A stretch of 64,000 nucleotides of DNA from Flavihumibacter soli (GTDB lineage Bacteria; Bacteroidota; Bacteroidia; Sphingobacteriales; Sphingobacteriaceae), in NCBI RefSeq assembly GCF_010692725.1, contig NZ_JAAFZB010000089.1, forward strand, positions 62,001 to 126,000. Reading direction: 5' to 3'. The notes under the pieces are model-generated. The model ran no database searches. It had not been told where the DNA came from and was given only the letters and a program-made list of their open reading frames with translations. Shown piece after piece: positions 18,901 to 27,039 of the stretch. Each line of letters opens with the position of its first letter. The first letter of the stretch is position 1. The translations under genes and the position numbers were made by a program.

Positions 18901-19108
18901 CCGCGGGACATTGACCATTAGTTCGGACGCCAGACTGCCCTACAGTATGGCAATCTATAACAGTCAGGGGGTACCAGTTTATATAGGGCAGGTACTAAAT
19001 AATAACGAAAAAGTTGATCTCAGCCAATTCGGCGCAGGCACCTATGTCTTTCAATTTTGGGTGGAGGGTAGAACAATAACCCGTAAAGTTATATTACATC
19101 ATGAGTAA
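15908..19108 (+). CDS. Secreted multidomain glycoside hydrolase-like protein with malectin and T9SS sorting domains
   Basis: This 1066-residue protein has a Sec signal ending near SLGQ (residue 28). In order: an Ig-like beta domain (30-140), a DUF5060-like domain (about 165-270), and a DUF4038-type TIM-barrel region (about 285-640). The barrel has candidate acid/base Glu in NWNIGEEN near 466 and nucleophile Glu in NDEQGG near 549. A small C-terminal beta domain (650-710), another Ig-like domain (715-805), a malectin-like carbohydrate-binding domain (about 825-975) and a T9SS type A sorting domain from SVYPNPSRGTL to the end complete it. It should be exported by the type IX system and act on a polysaccharide or glycoprotein. 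No SusCD or other sugar genes adjoin it. Confidence 0.85.
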   Translation: MTKGKSISLTICFWLSMVWLTPVTSLGQTIEGFEIVNAETGQAIGSLKMDQTINLSWLPIRNISIRAIVTDGFGGSVRFWYNNQIFKTENFPPYTLTGDISGTYNQWTPAKGIHKLSAIPYSEANAKGTPGVGLAINFSVIDTLEAGILDSLLVERTGELKRWHRIALTFNGPDLSETSPLNPFLDFRLNVTFEHSSGKRYKVPGFFAASGNTAETSDSSGNKWRVYFAPDETGLWSYKVSFRQGLKIAVSDNENEGLPIAPIDAITDSFMVTGSDKQGADLRAKGLLRYVGDHHLQFAETGEYYIKGGADSPENFLAYNDFDNTPDNGGRRKNWEPHVVDWKPGDTTWQNGKGKGIIGAVNYLAAQGLNAFSFLTMSIRGDDQNVFPYINTSDFTRFDVSKLEQWEIVFEHAQKMGMYLHFKMQETENNNLLNSGNLGTERKLYYRELISRFSHHLALNWNIGEENTQTDQQRKDIAQYLYDHDPYRHPIVLHTYPGQQDKIYTVLLGDSSKLTGVSIQTDVSNVFAETRKWVEASAKTGKKWVVANDEQGGHTTGVAADAEYLGNRGTIADNSEIIRKDVLWGNLMAGGAGVEYYFGYETGETDLTAQDFRSRAKSWKYVSNALNFFKTHTRFNELNPMDNSISGWVLGIDGQQYVVYMRNGTNLSISLPAGIYDLKWYNPRTGGDLIDGEVSKVDSGNILTGIPPMEIGEDWVALINQSAIINLSTSTGDSVYMTTDSIMLSAEVSGEAADARTVDFYQDSLKIGTDSIAPYSFVWRNVQKGDYILAAQVFRDSRYLAESNKIRITVNEPPLPTGGVVFAVNSGGSDYTDSNGIIYRADTNFVGGSIYGTKSDLGNTIDDPLYQSERYGNFSYSVPLKNGTYEINLKFAEIYQQQSGLRVFDILIENHAVIQQLDIFAVAGFNNSYDIVRRVLIEDNNLNIVFRSVIDYAKLSGFYVREINESNPVLSFASEQALMSSSINNHTPLLVSVYPNPSRGTLTISSDARLPYSMAIYNSQGVPVYIGQVLNNNEKVDLSQFGAGTYVFQFWVEGRTITRKVILHHE

Positions 19109-19161
19109 TTCCGCAGGTAGTGTATTTTCAAAGTAGCCCTTCATCGGAATGAAAGCATTAT

Positions 19162-20583
19162 ATGAAAATATTACTAACGGGTTCCACAGGATATATTGCT
19201 CAGAGACTTCTTCCCGAGTTACTAAATGACAAGCACCAGGTCGTTTGCGTAGTGCGTGACAAAAACCGGTTTGACCTCACCAGATTTAACAACGCGGATA
19301 TTGAAGTCGTCGAAGTTGACTTTCTTAAGGCCGAAACCTTAAATAACATTCCTGACGATATTGATATAGCCTATTATCTTATCCATTCGATGAGCACACG
19401 AAGCGGTGATTTCGAAAAGATGGAAGCAAGCTCCGCTGAAAACTTCAGAGACCGGATGAATCAAACACAGGTGAAGCAGGTTATTTACCTCACGGGAATC
19501 ACCAATGAGATGCATCTATCGAAGCATCTGCAATCCAGAAAGAATGTGGAAGAGATCTTATCGGGCGGAAATTATTCTTTCACAGCTTTGCGTGCCGGCA
19601 TTATAGTTGGTTCCGGCAGTGCTTCGTTTGAAATTATAAGAGACCTGGTTGAAAAACTTCCTGTTATGCTTACCCCGCGGTGGCTTAATACCAGGACACA
19701 GCCGATCGCTATAAGGGATGTCGTTTCATATCTTAAAGGAGTTATTAATCTGCCTGAAGCGATGGGGAAATGTTTTGATATCAGCAGCGGCGAGATACTT
19801 ACCTACAAAGAGATGCTGCTTGTATTTGCCAGGGCGAGAAAGCTTAAAAGGAAAATTATCGTATTGCCTGTACTCACGCCTAAGCTATCATCTTACTGGT
19901 TATATTTTATTACTTCAACTTCCTATTCACTTGCAAGAAATCTTGTGGAAAGCATGAAGACAGAGGTCATTGGCAAACCAAATGATCTTGGCAAAATATT
20001 AAAGATTGAATCAACCCCTTATGAGAAGGCTATTGAACTGGCTTTTGTAAAGATTGAAAATGACCAGGTACTCTCCAGCTGGAAAGATGCACTTACCAGT
20101 CAGACACTATATAAAGGAGTAACTGCACATCTGCAGGTTCCTACCGACGGTTGTTTTATTGACCGGCGGTCCTGCAGGGTGAATAATGTGGAACACTCCC
20201 TAGATAAGGTGTGGCGTATCGGAGGGAGTACTGGCTGGTATTATGGAAGATGGCTTTGGAATACCCGTGGATTCCTTGATAAAATATTTGGAGGCGTTGG
20301 ATTGAGGCGTGGAAGGAGAAATTCAACTTCGATATACGCTGGTGATACCCTCGATTTCTGGAGAGTATTGGTTGCAAGCCGGGAAGATAAAAGACTTTTA
20401 CTATATGCTGAGATGAAGCTGCCAGGAGAAGCCTGGCTAGAGTTCTGTATCAACCAGGATAATGAAATGGTTCAGACAGCCACTTTCAGACCACTCGGTT
20501 TAAAGGGAAGACTTTACTGGTATTCTGTATGGCCATTTCATGGTTTCATCTTTAAGGGTATGCTTAAGAAGATATGTGCTTAA
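19162..20583 (+). CDS. NAD(P)-binding SDR-family protein with C-terminal DUF2867
   Basis: The 473-residue product begins with a Rossmann fold (LLTGSTGYIAQRLL, residues 4-17) of the atypical short-chain dehydrogenase type, including YYLIHSMSTRSGDFE and a NAD(P)-dependent epimerase-like core to about 300. The C-terminal third matches DUF2867, with WRIGGSTGWYYGRWLW and GDTLDFWRV. This fusion is common in Bacteroidota and other phyla. The reaction is unknown; the domain pair suggests a small-molecule or lipid-linked oxidoreductase. It sits alone, followed by a terminator. Confidence 0.87.
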   Translation: MKILLTGSTGYIAQRLLPELLNDKHQVVCVVRDKNRFDLTRFNNADIEVVEVDFLKAETLNNIPDDIDIAYYLIHSMSTRSGDFEKMEASSAENFRDRMNQTQVKQVIYLTGITNEMHLSKHLQSRKNVEEILSGGNYSFTALRAGIIVGSGSASFEIIRDLVEKLPVMLTPRWLNTRTQPIAIRDVVSYLKGVINLPEAMGKCFDISSGEILTYKEMLLVFARARKLKRKIIVLPVLTPKLSSYWLYFITSTSYSLARNLVESMKTEVIGKPNDLGKILKIESTPYEKAIELAFVKIENDQVLSSWKDALTSQTLYKGVTAHLQVPTDGCFIDRRSCRVNNVEHSLDKVWRIGGSTGWYYGRWLWNTRGFLDKIFGGVGLRRGRRNSTSIYAGDTLDFWRVLVASREDKRLLLYAEMKLPGEAWLEFCINQDNEMVQTATFRPLGLKGRLYWYSVWPFHGFIFKGMLKKICA

Positions 20584-20588
20584 ATAAA

Positions 20589-20620
20589 AAAGCTGCGACC
20601 AAACAAATGATCGCAGCTTT
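20589..20620. terminator. Terminator between convergent genes
   Basis: A 10-bp stem (20589-20598 with 20611-20620) has A and T flanks on both sides, so it can serve the SDR gene and perhaps the convergent arginine decarboxylase gene. Confidence 0.8.
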
Positions 20621-20637
20621 TACTCTAAGTGCCGTAT

Positions 20638-20679
20638 ACCTAATACCTGTTACCTGACATCTGTTACCTGTTACCTGTT
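20638..20679 (+). repeat. Six in-phase 7-bp repeats (ACCTGTT-like)
   Basis: Units ACCTAAT, ACCTGTT, ACCTGAC, ATCTGTT, ACCTGTT and ACCTGTT, ending 4 bp from the stop codon of the convergent speA. Clearly related to the array at 14931-14986. Confidence 0.75.
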
Positions 20680-20683
20680 ATTA

Positions 20684-22069
20684 TCAGGTATATCCCAGGA
20701 TCTTAAGAACCTGCTTACTATTTTGTTCTTCGCCGAATACTTCGAAATTGAAGGTTTCATCCCGGTTACGCCGAATAATAACGTGCTTGGGGGAAGGCAG
20801 CAGGCAATGGTGGATACCGCCATAGCCGCTTAAAACTTCCTGGTATGCCCCGGTATGGAAAAATCCAAGGTACTGAACCTTTCGGGTCTTTGGCATAAAC
20901 ACGTTGTTCATGTGGGCTTCCTGGTTATAGTAGTCCTGACCGTCGCAGGTAATACCTCCCAGATTGACCCTTTCATATTCAGAATCCCAGTTATTGATGG
21001 GAGCGAGGATATATTTTTGATTTAAGGCCCAAACATCCGGAAGGTTGGTGATAAAGGAACCATCAAGCATTAACCATTTTTCCCGGTCGTTTTGCTGTTT
21101 TCGGCCCAATACTTTGTACAGAATGCCTGAAGCCTCTGCAACGGTATATTTTCCGAATTCAGTGATGATATCTGGTTCGATAGTATCGTTTTCAGCACAG
21201 ATCTCTTTGATCCGCTTAACGATCTCATTGACCATATATTCGTAATCAAAATCAAACACTAAAGAATCTTTGAATGGCATTCCGCCCCCGATATCAAGCG
21301 TATCCAGGTCCGGGTTAACTCTTTTAAATTTGCAGTAAAGGGTTACGTACTTCTCTAACTCGTTCCAATAGTATGGTGTATCAGAAATACCAGAGTTAAT
21401 GAAGAAGTGGAGTAGCTTAACTTTGAAGTTAGGATTCTGAGCAATTTTGTGATTATAGAAGTCAATCACATCTTCCATCCTTATTCCCAGGCGTGAGGTG
21501 TAGAATTGAGAATCTGGCTGCTCTTCAGCCGCGATACGGATACCAAGACTGCAGGGAATATCCAGTTCATCGTCGTAGATATTAAATTCCTCTTTATTAT
21601 CCAGAACGGGAATAATATTAGTAAAGCCATCATGAAGCATATCGATGATGTATTGCTTGTACTGGAAAGTTTTATAGCCGTTGCAGATAACCGTTATATC
21701 CTTGCTAAGTACACCCTTTTTTTCCAGCGCATCGATCATTGGCATATCAAACGCAGACGATGTTTCCAGGTGGATATCATTACGCAAGGCCTCTTCAACG
21801 ATATGCCTGAAGTGTGAACTTTTTGTGCAATAACAGTACTTATAGCTACCGCGATAATTATTCCGGATAATTGCCGATTGAAACAGTAGTTTGGCCTGCT
21901 GGATCTTTTTACTTATGATAGGAAGGTAAGTAAACCGCAGGGGTGTACCATAGGTTTCTATCATCTCCATAAGATTCAGATCATGAAAGTATAATTCATC
22001 GTCGATCACCTCAAACCCTTCCTGAGGAAATCCAACGCTTAAATCAAGAAACTCCGCGTAGCTCTGCAT
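20684..22069 (-). CDS. speA: Biosynthetic arginine decarboxylase (PLP, alanine-racemase fold)
   Basis: This 461-residue fold-type III decarboxylase has the PLP Lys 83 in YKYCYCTKSSHF. The glycine-rich phosphate-binding stretch DTLDIGGGMPF and the C-terminal FGEEQNSKQ region are as in the short Bacteroidota arginine decarboxylases. It would turn arginine into agmatine, the first step towards putrescine and spermidine. It is shorter than the E. coli enzyme (about 650 residues). It diverges from an arginase gene, and argS follows that, so three arginine-using proteins are grouped. A good -7 box precedes it. Confidence 0.88.
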   Translation of the reverse strand: MQSYAEFLDLSVGFPQEGFEVIDDELYFHDLNLMEMIETYGTPLRFTYLPIISKKIQQAKLLFQSAIIRNNYRGSYKYCYCTKSSHFRHIVEEALRNDIHLETSSAFDMPMIDALEKKGVLSKDITVICNGYKTFQYKQYIIDMLHDGFTNIIPVLDNKEEFNIYDDELDIPCSLGIRIAAEEQPDSQFYTSRLGIRMEDVIDFYNHKIAQNPNFKVKLLHFFINSGISDTPYYWNELEKYVTLYCKFKRVNPDLDTLDIGGGMPFKDSLVFDFDYEYMVNEIVKRIKEICAENDTIEPDIITEFGKYTVAEASGILYKVLGRKQQNDREKWLMLDGSFITNLPDVWALNQKYILAPINNWDSEYERVNLGGITCDGQDYYNQEAHMNNVFMPKTRKVQYLGFFHTGAYQEVLSGYGGIHHCLLPSPKHVIIRRNRDETFNFEVFGEEQNSKQVLKILGYT

Positions 22070-22085
22070 TTTTTTATAATTTTGC

Positions 22086-22093
22086 CAAAGATA
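22086..22093 (-). promoter_or_regulatory. speA: -7 promoter box (TATCTTTG) for speA
   Basis: Exact TAnnTTTG on the minus strand, 16 bp before the speA ATG, identical to the alaS box. Confidence 0.55.
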
Positions 22094-22191
22094 AATTTTT
22101 AGACATTAGAATTAAGATGTGTGGTGAGATTATAAAAAAATTACATTCAAACTTTCGTCTAATTACAAATACTATCTCCTGATCTTATTCT

Positions 22192-23139
22192 ATGCGAGAA
22201 ATTAAAATTATCGAGGTTAAGTCTGAATTAGGGGCTGGTACCCGGGGCGCCAGTTTGGGTGTCGACGCAATTAAGATTGCAGCTCTCGATTTCGGAAGCC
22301 GGTATTTTAAGAAGTATAGCAGTGTCGAGGTTCCCAATGAAAATCATTTGTTGCTGGAGTCTACGGGCAGTCAGTATGCAAAGCGTATATCCGGGGTATT
22401 AACCGTTAGTGAACGTGTGGCTGAAGAAGTGTCGAAAACACTGAGTCATAAAGAATTTCCAATTGTTCTTGCCGGAGACCATAGTTCTTCCGCAGGCACT
22501 ATTTCCGGAATTAAGAAAACCTTTCCTAAATCTAAGTTAGGAGTGATCTGGATTGATGCCCACGCAGATATTCATTCTCCTTATACAACACCTTCAGGAA
22601 ACCTGCACGGAATGCCGCTGGCGATGGTTCTCGATGAGGACAATATTGAGTCAAAGGTGAATACACTTGATCAGGAAACCGTTAATTACTGGTACCAGCT
22701 TAAGAACATAGGAAATATCTCACCTAAGATCAATTATCGTGACCTGGTGTATATTTCTATCCGTGATACAGAGGCATCTGAAGATTTCCTGTTAAAGAAG
22801 AACAATGTGAAGACATTCAGTCCTGCCGAGATCCGTAAACGGGGAGTAGAACGTGTGGCGATTGACGCGCTTCAATACCTGGATGACTGCGATCTCATCT
22901 ATGTTTCATTCGATGTAGACTCTATAGATGCGGGTATTTCCAGAGGTACGGGAACGCCGGTGGCTAATGGGATAACGGAACGGGAGGCCGGAAACCTGGT
23001 TGCCAGGCTTATGACCAGTGATAAGGTCTGCTGCTTTGAAATAGTTGAAGTAAATCCGACTCTCGATAAGGAAAACCTGATGGCGGAAAATGCTTTTGAA
23101 ATATTGGTAAGGGCAACAAATTCACTGATTAACGATTAA
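22192..23139 (+). CDS. Arginase-family ureohydrolase, likely arginase
   Basis: The 315-residue product has all manganese-site motifs of the ureohydrolase fold: AGDHSS with His 97, DAHADIH with Asp 122, His 124 and Asp 126, and SFDVDSIDA with two Asp near 240. GNLHGMPLA is the arginase-type loop rather than the agmatinase or formimidoylglutamase form, so arginine to ornithine and urea is the best guess. Being back-to-back with arginine decarboxylase, agmatine must be kept as an alternative substrate. It is 40 bp upstream of argS. Confidence 0.87.
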   Translation: MREIKIIEVKSELGAGTRGASLGVDAIKIAALDFGSRYFKKYSSVEVPNENHLLLESTGSQYAKRISGVLTVSERVAEEVSKTLSHKEFPIVLAGDHSSSAGTISGIKKTFPKSKLGVIWIDAHADIHSPYTTPSGNLHGMPLAMVLDEDNIESKVNTLDQETVNYWYQLKNIGNISPKINYRDLVYISIRDTEASEDFLLKKNNVKTFSPAEIRKRGVERVAIDALQYLDDCDLIYVSFDVDSIDAGISRGTGTPVANGITEREAGNLVARLMTSDKVCCFEIVEVNPTLDKENLMAENAFEILVRATNSLIND

Positions 23140-23179
23140 GGAATAATACCGGCCTCTCTGGAGGCTGAACATCAAATAT

Positions 23180-24955
23180 ATGACGCTGGAAAAAAAGATA
23201 ATTGACCTAACGGTAAAAGCAGTAAACGAGTTATACGGTGCAAGCCTGGATCAGGCTTCAGTGACACTGCAGGAAACGCGGAAGGAATTTGAGGGACAGA
23301 TTACTGTGGTTACCTTCCCGATTGTGCGCTTCTCGAAGAAATCTCCGGAGATCACCGGTCAGGAAATAGGAGAGTATCTTCAAACTAATTTGGAAGAGAT
23401 TGTCGCTTTCAACATAATCAAGGGCTTTCTTAATTTAACTATTTCCGACGAGTTTTGGATAACACAACTAAACCATTCGATCTGCAAAGCAGATTTCGGA
23501 AAGTTTCCATCTAATGGAAGAAAGGTGATGGTTGAGTATTCATCGCCAAACACAAATAAGCCTTTGCATTTAGGCCATGTGCGTAATAACCTGCTTGGTT
23601 TTTCCGTGGCTGAAATCCTTCATGCTTCAGGTTATGAAGTTGTCAAAGCTAACCTGGTTAACGATCGGGGCATCCATATTTGTAAATCAATGTTGGCCTG
23701 GCAGTTGTTCGGGAACGGTGAAACTCCCGAAAGCAGCGGCCTGAAGGGCGATCACCTCGTTGGCAAATATTACGTTGTGTTTGACAAAGAGTATAAGAAG
23801 CAGATCAACGATTTAGTTTCCCAGGGAGTGACAGAAGATGAGGCGAAGAAAACCGCTCCATTGATTCGCCAGGCACAGGACATGTTGTTAAAATGGGAAG
23901 CAGGGGATCCAGACACTATAGAGCTCTGGAAGAAAATGAACGGGTGGGTATATACAGGCTTCGATGAAACCTATAGAAAAATGGGGGTGGATTTCGATAA
24001 GTACTATTATGAATCAGACACCTATATCCTTGGAAAGGACACTATACAGGAAGGTCTGGATAAAGGTGTATTTTTTAAAAAGCCGGATGGGTCTGTCTGG
24101 ATCGATCTGACCAGCGACCGATTAGATGAGAAGCTGGTTTTAAGGGCCGATGGAACCTCAGTATATATGACCCAGGATCTGGGAACTGCTGAATTGAAGC
24201 ATGACGACTTTCAAATGGATGAATCGATTTATGTAGTCGGAAATGAGCAGGATTACCATTTCAAGGTCTTATTTCTAATACTCGATAAGCTGGGAAAATC
24301 ATGGGCTAAAGGACTTCACCATCTTTCTTACGGGATGGTTGATCTTCCCTCAGGTAAAATGAAATCCCGCGAGGGAACGGTTGTTGACGCGGATGAGCTG
24401 ATCGATGAGATGGTTGAAACTGCCCGTCAGCGAACGGAAGAGCTGGGTAAGGTGGAAGGTTTTTCAGCAGAATATAAGGAAGAACTATATCGGATGATAG
24501 GGCTTGGTGCACTAAAATATTTTCTTTTGAAGGTTGAACCTAAGAAACGCTTGTTATTTGATCCGCAGGAGTCAATTGATTTCCAGGGTAATACCGGGCC
24601 GTTTATTCAATATACACACGCCCGGATAATTTCCGTATTAAGTAAAGCTTCGTACAGCACTGCCCCGACCAATGAACAAAGAGTATCATTGACTCCATTA
24701 GAACGTGAACTGATAGTTATTCAGAGCAAATATCCGGAAATATTGAAGGCAGCGGCAGAAGATTATAGCCCCGCGCTGATAGCGAACTATGTCTTTGAGT
24801 TGGCTAAACTGTATAATAAGTTCTACCACGAAGAGCCGATATTGAAGGCGGAGGAGGACGTTAAGCAATTCCGACTGAAACTGTCAGCAGCAACCGCAGC
24901 GATCATAAAGAAAGGAATGGGTCTTCTGGGAATTGAAGTTCCGGACAGGATGTAA
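23180..24955 (+). CDS. argS: Arginine-tRNA ligase
   Basis: A complete 591-residue class I synthetase. The N-terminal Add1 domain is followed by the HIGH block in NKPLHLGHVRNN (near residue 130) and the KMSKS-like SGKMKSREGT (near 393). The DALR anticodon-binding domain ends with KGMGLLGIEVPDRM, usual for ArgRS. It is preceded by the arginase gene and followed by a clear terminator. Confidence 0.97.
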   Translation: MTLEKKIIDLTVKAVNELYGASLDQASVTLQETRKEFEGQITVVTFPIVRFSKKSPEITGQEIGEYLQTNLEEIVAFNIIKGFLNLTISDEFWITQLNHSICKADFGKFPSNGRKVMVEYSSPNTNKPLHLGHVRNNLLGFSVAEILHASGYEVVKANLVNDRGIHICKSMLAWQLFGNGETPESSGLKGDHLVGKYYVVFDKEYKKQINDLVSQGVTEDEAKKTAPLIRQAQDMLLKWEAGDPDTIELWKKMNGWVYTGFDETYRKMGVDFDKYYYESDTYILGKDTIQEGLDKGVFFKKPDGSVWIDLTSDRLDEKLVLRADGTSVYMTQDLGTAELKHDDFQMDESIYVVGNEQDYHFKVLFLILDKLGKSWAKGLHHLSYGMVDLPSGKMKSREGTVVDADELIDEMVETARQRTEELGKVEGFSAEYKEELYRMIGLGALKYFLLKVEPKKRLLFDPQESIDFQGNTGPFIQYTHARIISVLSKASYSTAPTNEQRVSLTPLERELIVIQSKYPEILKAAAEDYSPALIANYVFELAKLYNKFYHEEPILKAEEDVKQFRLKLSAATAAIIKKGMGLLGIEVPDRM

Positions 24956-24967
24956 ATACCTAACGTT

Positions 24968-24999
24968 AAAAAGGCCATCTTCATAAGGATGGCCTTTTT
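24968..24999 (+). terminator. Rho-independent terminator of argS
   Basis: Stem AAAAAGGCCATC with GATGGCCTTTTT and an eight-base loop, beginning 13 bp after the stop codon. Confidence 0.9.
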
Positions 25000-25056
25000 A
25001 ATTAATATGCCTTTAGACTTCGGTGATTTTCAACAAGCTTATCGGTACAAGTTCAT

Positions 25057-25944
25057 TTAAGACTGAAACTTCCTGGATACGAATAAATCTTTGCTGCCTG
25101 CTGTGTATTGATAGAAACCCTCGCCCGATTTAATACCCTTATTCCCTGCAGTCACCATGTTTACCAATAGGGGACATGGCGCGTACTTCGGATTTCCAAA
25201 CCCTGTATGTAATACTTCAAGTATTGCGAGACAAACATCCAAACCTATGAAGTCCGCAAGTTGAAGAGGGCCCATCGGATGAGCCATACCTAGTTTCATT
25301 ACGGTATCAATCTCAGTAACGCCAGCTACACCTTCATATAAGGTATAGATCGCCTCATTGATCATGGGCATCAATATTCGGTTGGCAACAAAACCTGGAT
25401 AATCATTTACCTCGACCGGTGTCTTGTTAAGTTTGCGGGCAAGTTCCATGATCTCGTTGGTTACCTGGTCAGAAGTGGCATAGCCCCTTATGACTTCCAC
25501 TAATTTCATTACAGGAACCGGATTCATAAAGTGCATTCCGATCACCTTATCCGGACGGCTCGTAACAGAGGCAATTTTTGTTATTGAAATGGAAGATGTA
25601 TTTGAGGCTAAAATTGTACCGGGCTTACAATCGCGGTCGAGGTCCCTAAAGATATTGAGTTTCAGGTCAATATTCTCAGTTGCGGCCTCAACCACAAGGT
25701 CTGCATTTTGAACTCCTGCTTGAAAATCTGTCCAGGTTTTAATATTTCCGAGAGTTCTTGTTTTATCCTGTTCAGAAATTGTCCCTTTCGTTACCTGACG
25801 GTCGAGATTTTTAGAGATCGTTGACATTCCTCTGGAGAGCGCTTCTTCCGAGATGTCTACCAAATTAACCTGATATTCCAGTTGTGCGAATGTATGGGCG
25901 ATCCCATTACCCATTGTGCCGGATCCGATGACAGAAATATTCAT
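25057..25944 (-). CDS. 3-hydroxybutyryl-CoA dehydrogenase family protein
   Basis: The 295-residue protein starts with an NAD-binding fold, VIGSGTMGNGIAHTFA (glycine motif at residues 7-12). The 3-hydroxyacyl-CoA dehydrogenase pattern follows: ASNTSSISIT, IGMHFMNPVPVMKLVEVI with the catalytic His, and VNDYPGFVANRILMPMINEA. The C-terminal helical domain with MGPLQLADFIGLDVCL is complete. It reduces acetoacetyl-CoA or oxidises 3-hydroxybutyryl-CoA. No hydratase or thiolase adjoins it. Confidence 0.93.
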   Translation of the reverse strand: MNISVIGSGTMGNGIAHTFAQLEYQVNLVDISEEALSRGMSTISKNLDRQVTKGTISEQDKTRTLGNIKTWTDFQAGVQNADLVVEAATENIDLKLNIFRDLDRDCKPGTILASNTSSISITKIASVTSRPDKVIGMHFMNPVPVMKLVEVIRGYATSDQVTNEIMELARKLNKTPVEVNDYPGFVANRILMPMINEAIYTLYEGVAGVTEIDTVMKLGMAHPMGPLQLADFIGLDVCLAILEVLHTGFGNPKYAPCPLLVNMVTAGNKGIKSGEGFYQYTAGSKDLFVSRKFQS

Positions 25945-25958
25945 GGAGTTTTTTACTG

Positions 25959-25966
25959 CAAATATA
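25959..25966 (-). promoter_or_regulatory. -7 promoter box (TATATTTG) for the 3-hydroxyacyl-CoA dehydrogenase gene
   Basis: Exact TAnnTTTG on the minus strand, 14 bp before the ATG. Confidence 0.5.
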
Positions 25967-26087
25967 TAATTGTGAAAATCTAAACTCAGGTAGATTTAAT
26001 ATTAACAGAGAAATTTTACTTACAGGTATGCTTCAATAAAATTAAGATTGTTGATGGAATCAATTTGGGTTACTCATTGTAAAGCTA

Positions 26088-26129
26088 AAAAGGAAAAGCC
26101 CAGCTGGGATAGCTGGGCTTTTTCCTTTT
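26088..26129 (-). terminator. Terminator of the S24 repressor gene
   Basis: An approximately 18-bp stem, AAAAGGAAAAGCCCAGCT against its complement with one extra T, and a five-base loop. It lies 15 bp beyond the stop of the minus-strand gene and has a T tract on that strand. Confidence 0.85.
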
Positions 26130-26143
26130 ATTCGTAGCCACAT

Positions 26144-26923
26144 TTACTCTGACTTATTTCCATGCAATCCCGACAACGATTTCTGCATCTGCGAAACCAT
26201 ACTTGTCAGGGATTCAAGCGTCGGTTCCGGGGTTGGTTCCGGAAACTCCGTGCTGATAAAAGCCTTTGCTTTCCATATCTCAAGAACGTCTTCTGCGGGA
26301 ATAGAGTAGGGCTCATAAATTGTATTATCTGAAATCAGCTTAAGGCTCTTATTTTCTTTCAGTTTATTTCCGACTCTCTTATAGACGATGCCATCTCCTT
26401 TACTGATAATAACATAGGTATCTCCAGGTTTCAAATCACTCCAGTTACTTAAGTATTCGCCTATTACGATAGTTCCTGATTGAAGTGGCAGCATGGAATC
26501 GCCTTTAATCTCAAATGCCCTGTATGTTCCCTGCTTAAACATCGGCAGCTGAAACTTCGGGAGTTCGCTGATATATTCCGGATCCGAATAACCATTCAAA
26601 TATCCAGCACTTGCTTTAACAGGCACCAGTTCTATATTTTCGCGATCGTTCGCATCAACAGATATGCTTAAGACCCGAATGTTAGCGGGATCTCCCTTAG
26701 GCTTGGATTTCCATTTATCATCAATTTTATCATTTATAAGTTCATCCATTGAAAGTTCATAGAACTCTGCGAATTTTTTTAGCAATTCATACTTTGGTTC
26801 CGCTCGTTCTTCTTCATAAGCACCCACCAAAGAGCGTTTAATATCAAGCGTGTCAGCAAATTGCTGTTGGGTCAGACCCTTTTTTTTACGCAGGTACTTG
26901 AGATTGGAAGAAATATTTGCCAT
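26144..26923 (-). CDS. XRE helix-turn-helix repressor with S24 (LexA/CI-like) peptidase domain
   Basis: The 259-residue protein has an N-terminal XRE helix-turn-helix (residues 5-60, with GLTQQQFADTLDIKRSLVGAYE). An S24 domain follows, with catalytic Ser 143 in KGDSMLP and Lys 182 in GIVYKRVG. An Ala-Gly pair (106-107, VKASAGYLNGY) lies where LexA- and CI-type proteins cleave themselves. The tail is Pro/Glu rich. This points to a DNA-damage-sensitive repressor, although no SOS gene is next to it. The 46-bp palindrome upstream is the likely operator, shared with the divergent gene. Confidence 0.9.
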   Translation of the reverse strand: MANISSNLKYLRKKKGLTQQQFADTLDIKRSLVGAYEEERAEPKYELLKKFAEFYELSMDELINDKIDDKWKSKPKGDPANIRVLSISVDANDRENIELVPVKASAGYLNGYSDPEYISELPKFQLPMFKQGTYRAFEIKGDSMLPLQSGTIVIGEYLSNWSDLKPGDTYVIISKGDGIVYKRVGNKLKENKSLKLISDNTIYEPYSIPAEDVLEIWKAKAFISTEFPEPTPEPTLESLTSMVSQMQKSLSGLHGNKSE

Positions 26924-26945
26924 TTGAAAATAAATTTGTTGTTGC

Positions 26946-26991
26946 TAAAATAATTAGTATTTTTATGCTCATAAAATTAGCAATTATTTTA
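26946..26991. promoter_or_regulatory. 46-bp imperfect palindrome, candidate operator
   Basis: Outer arms TAAAATAATT (26946-26955) and AATTATTTTA (26982-26991) are perfect complements. The inner arms, TTTTTATG and its partner CATAAAA, continue the symmetry to the centre near 26968/26969. Nineteen of 23 possible pairs match. It lies between the divergent S24 repressor (start 26923) and GIY-YIG gene (start 27040). Confidence 0.7.
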
Positions 26992-27039
26992 ACATTCTCC
27001 ATAGAAATTTATCAATAATCGTTGGCAAAATCCGAGTGT

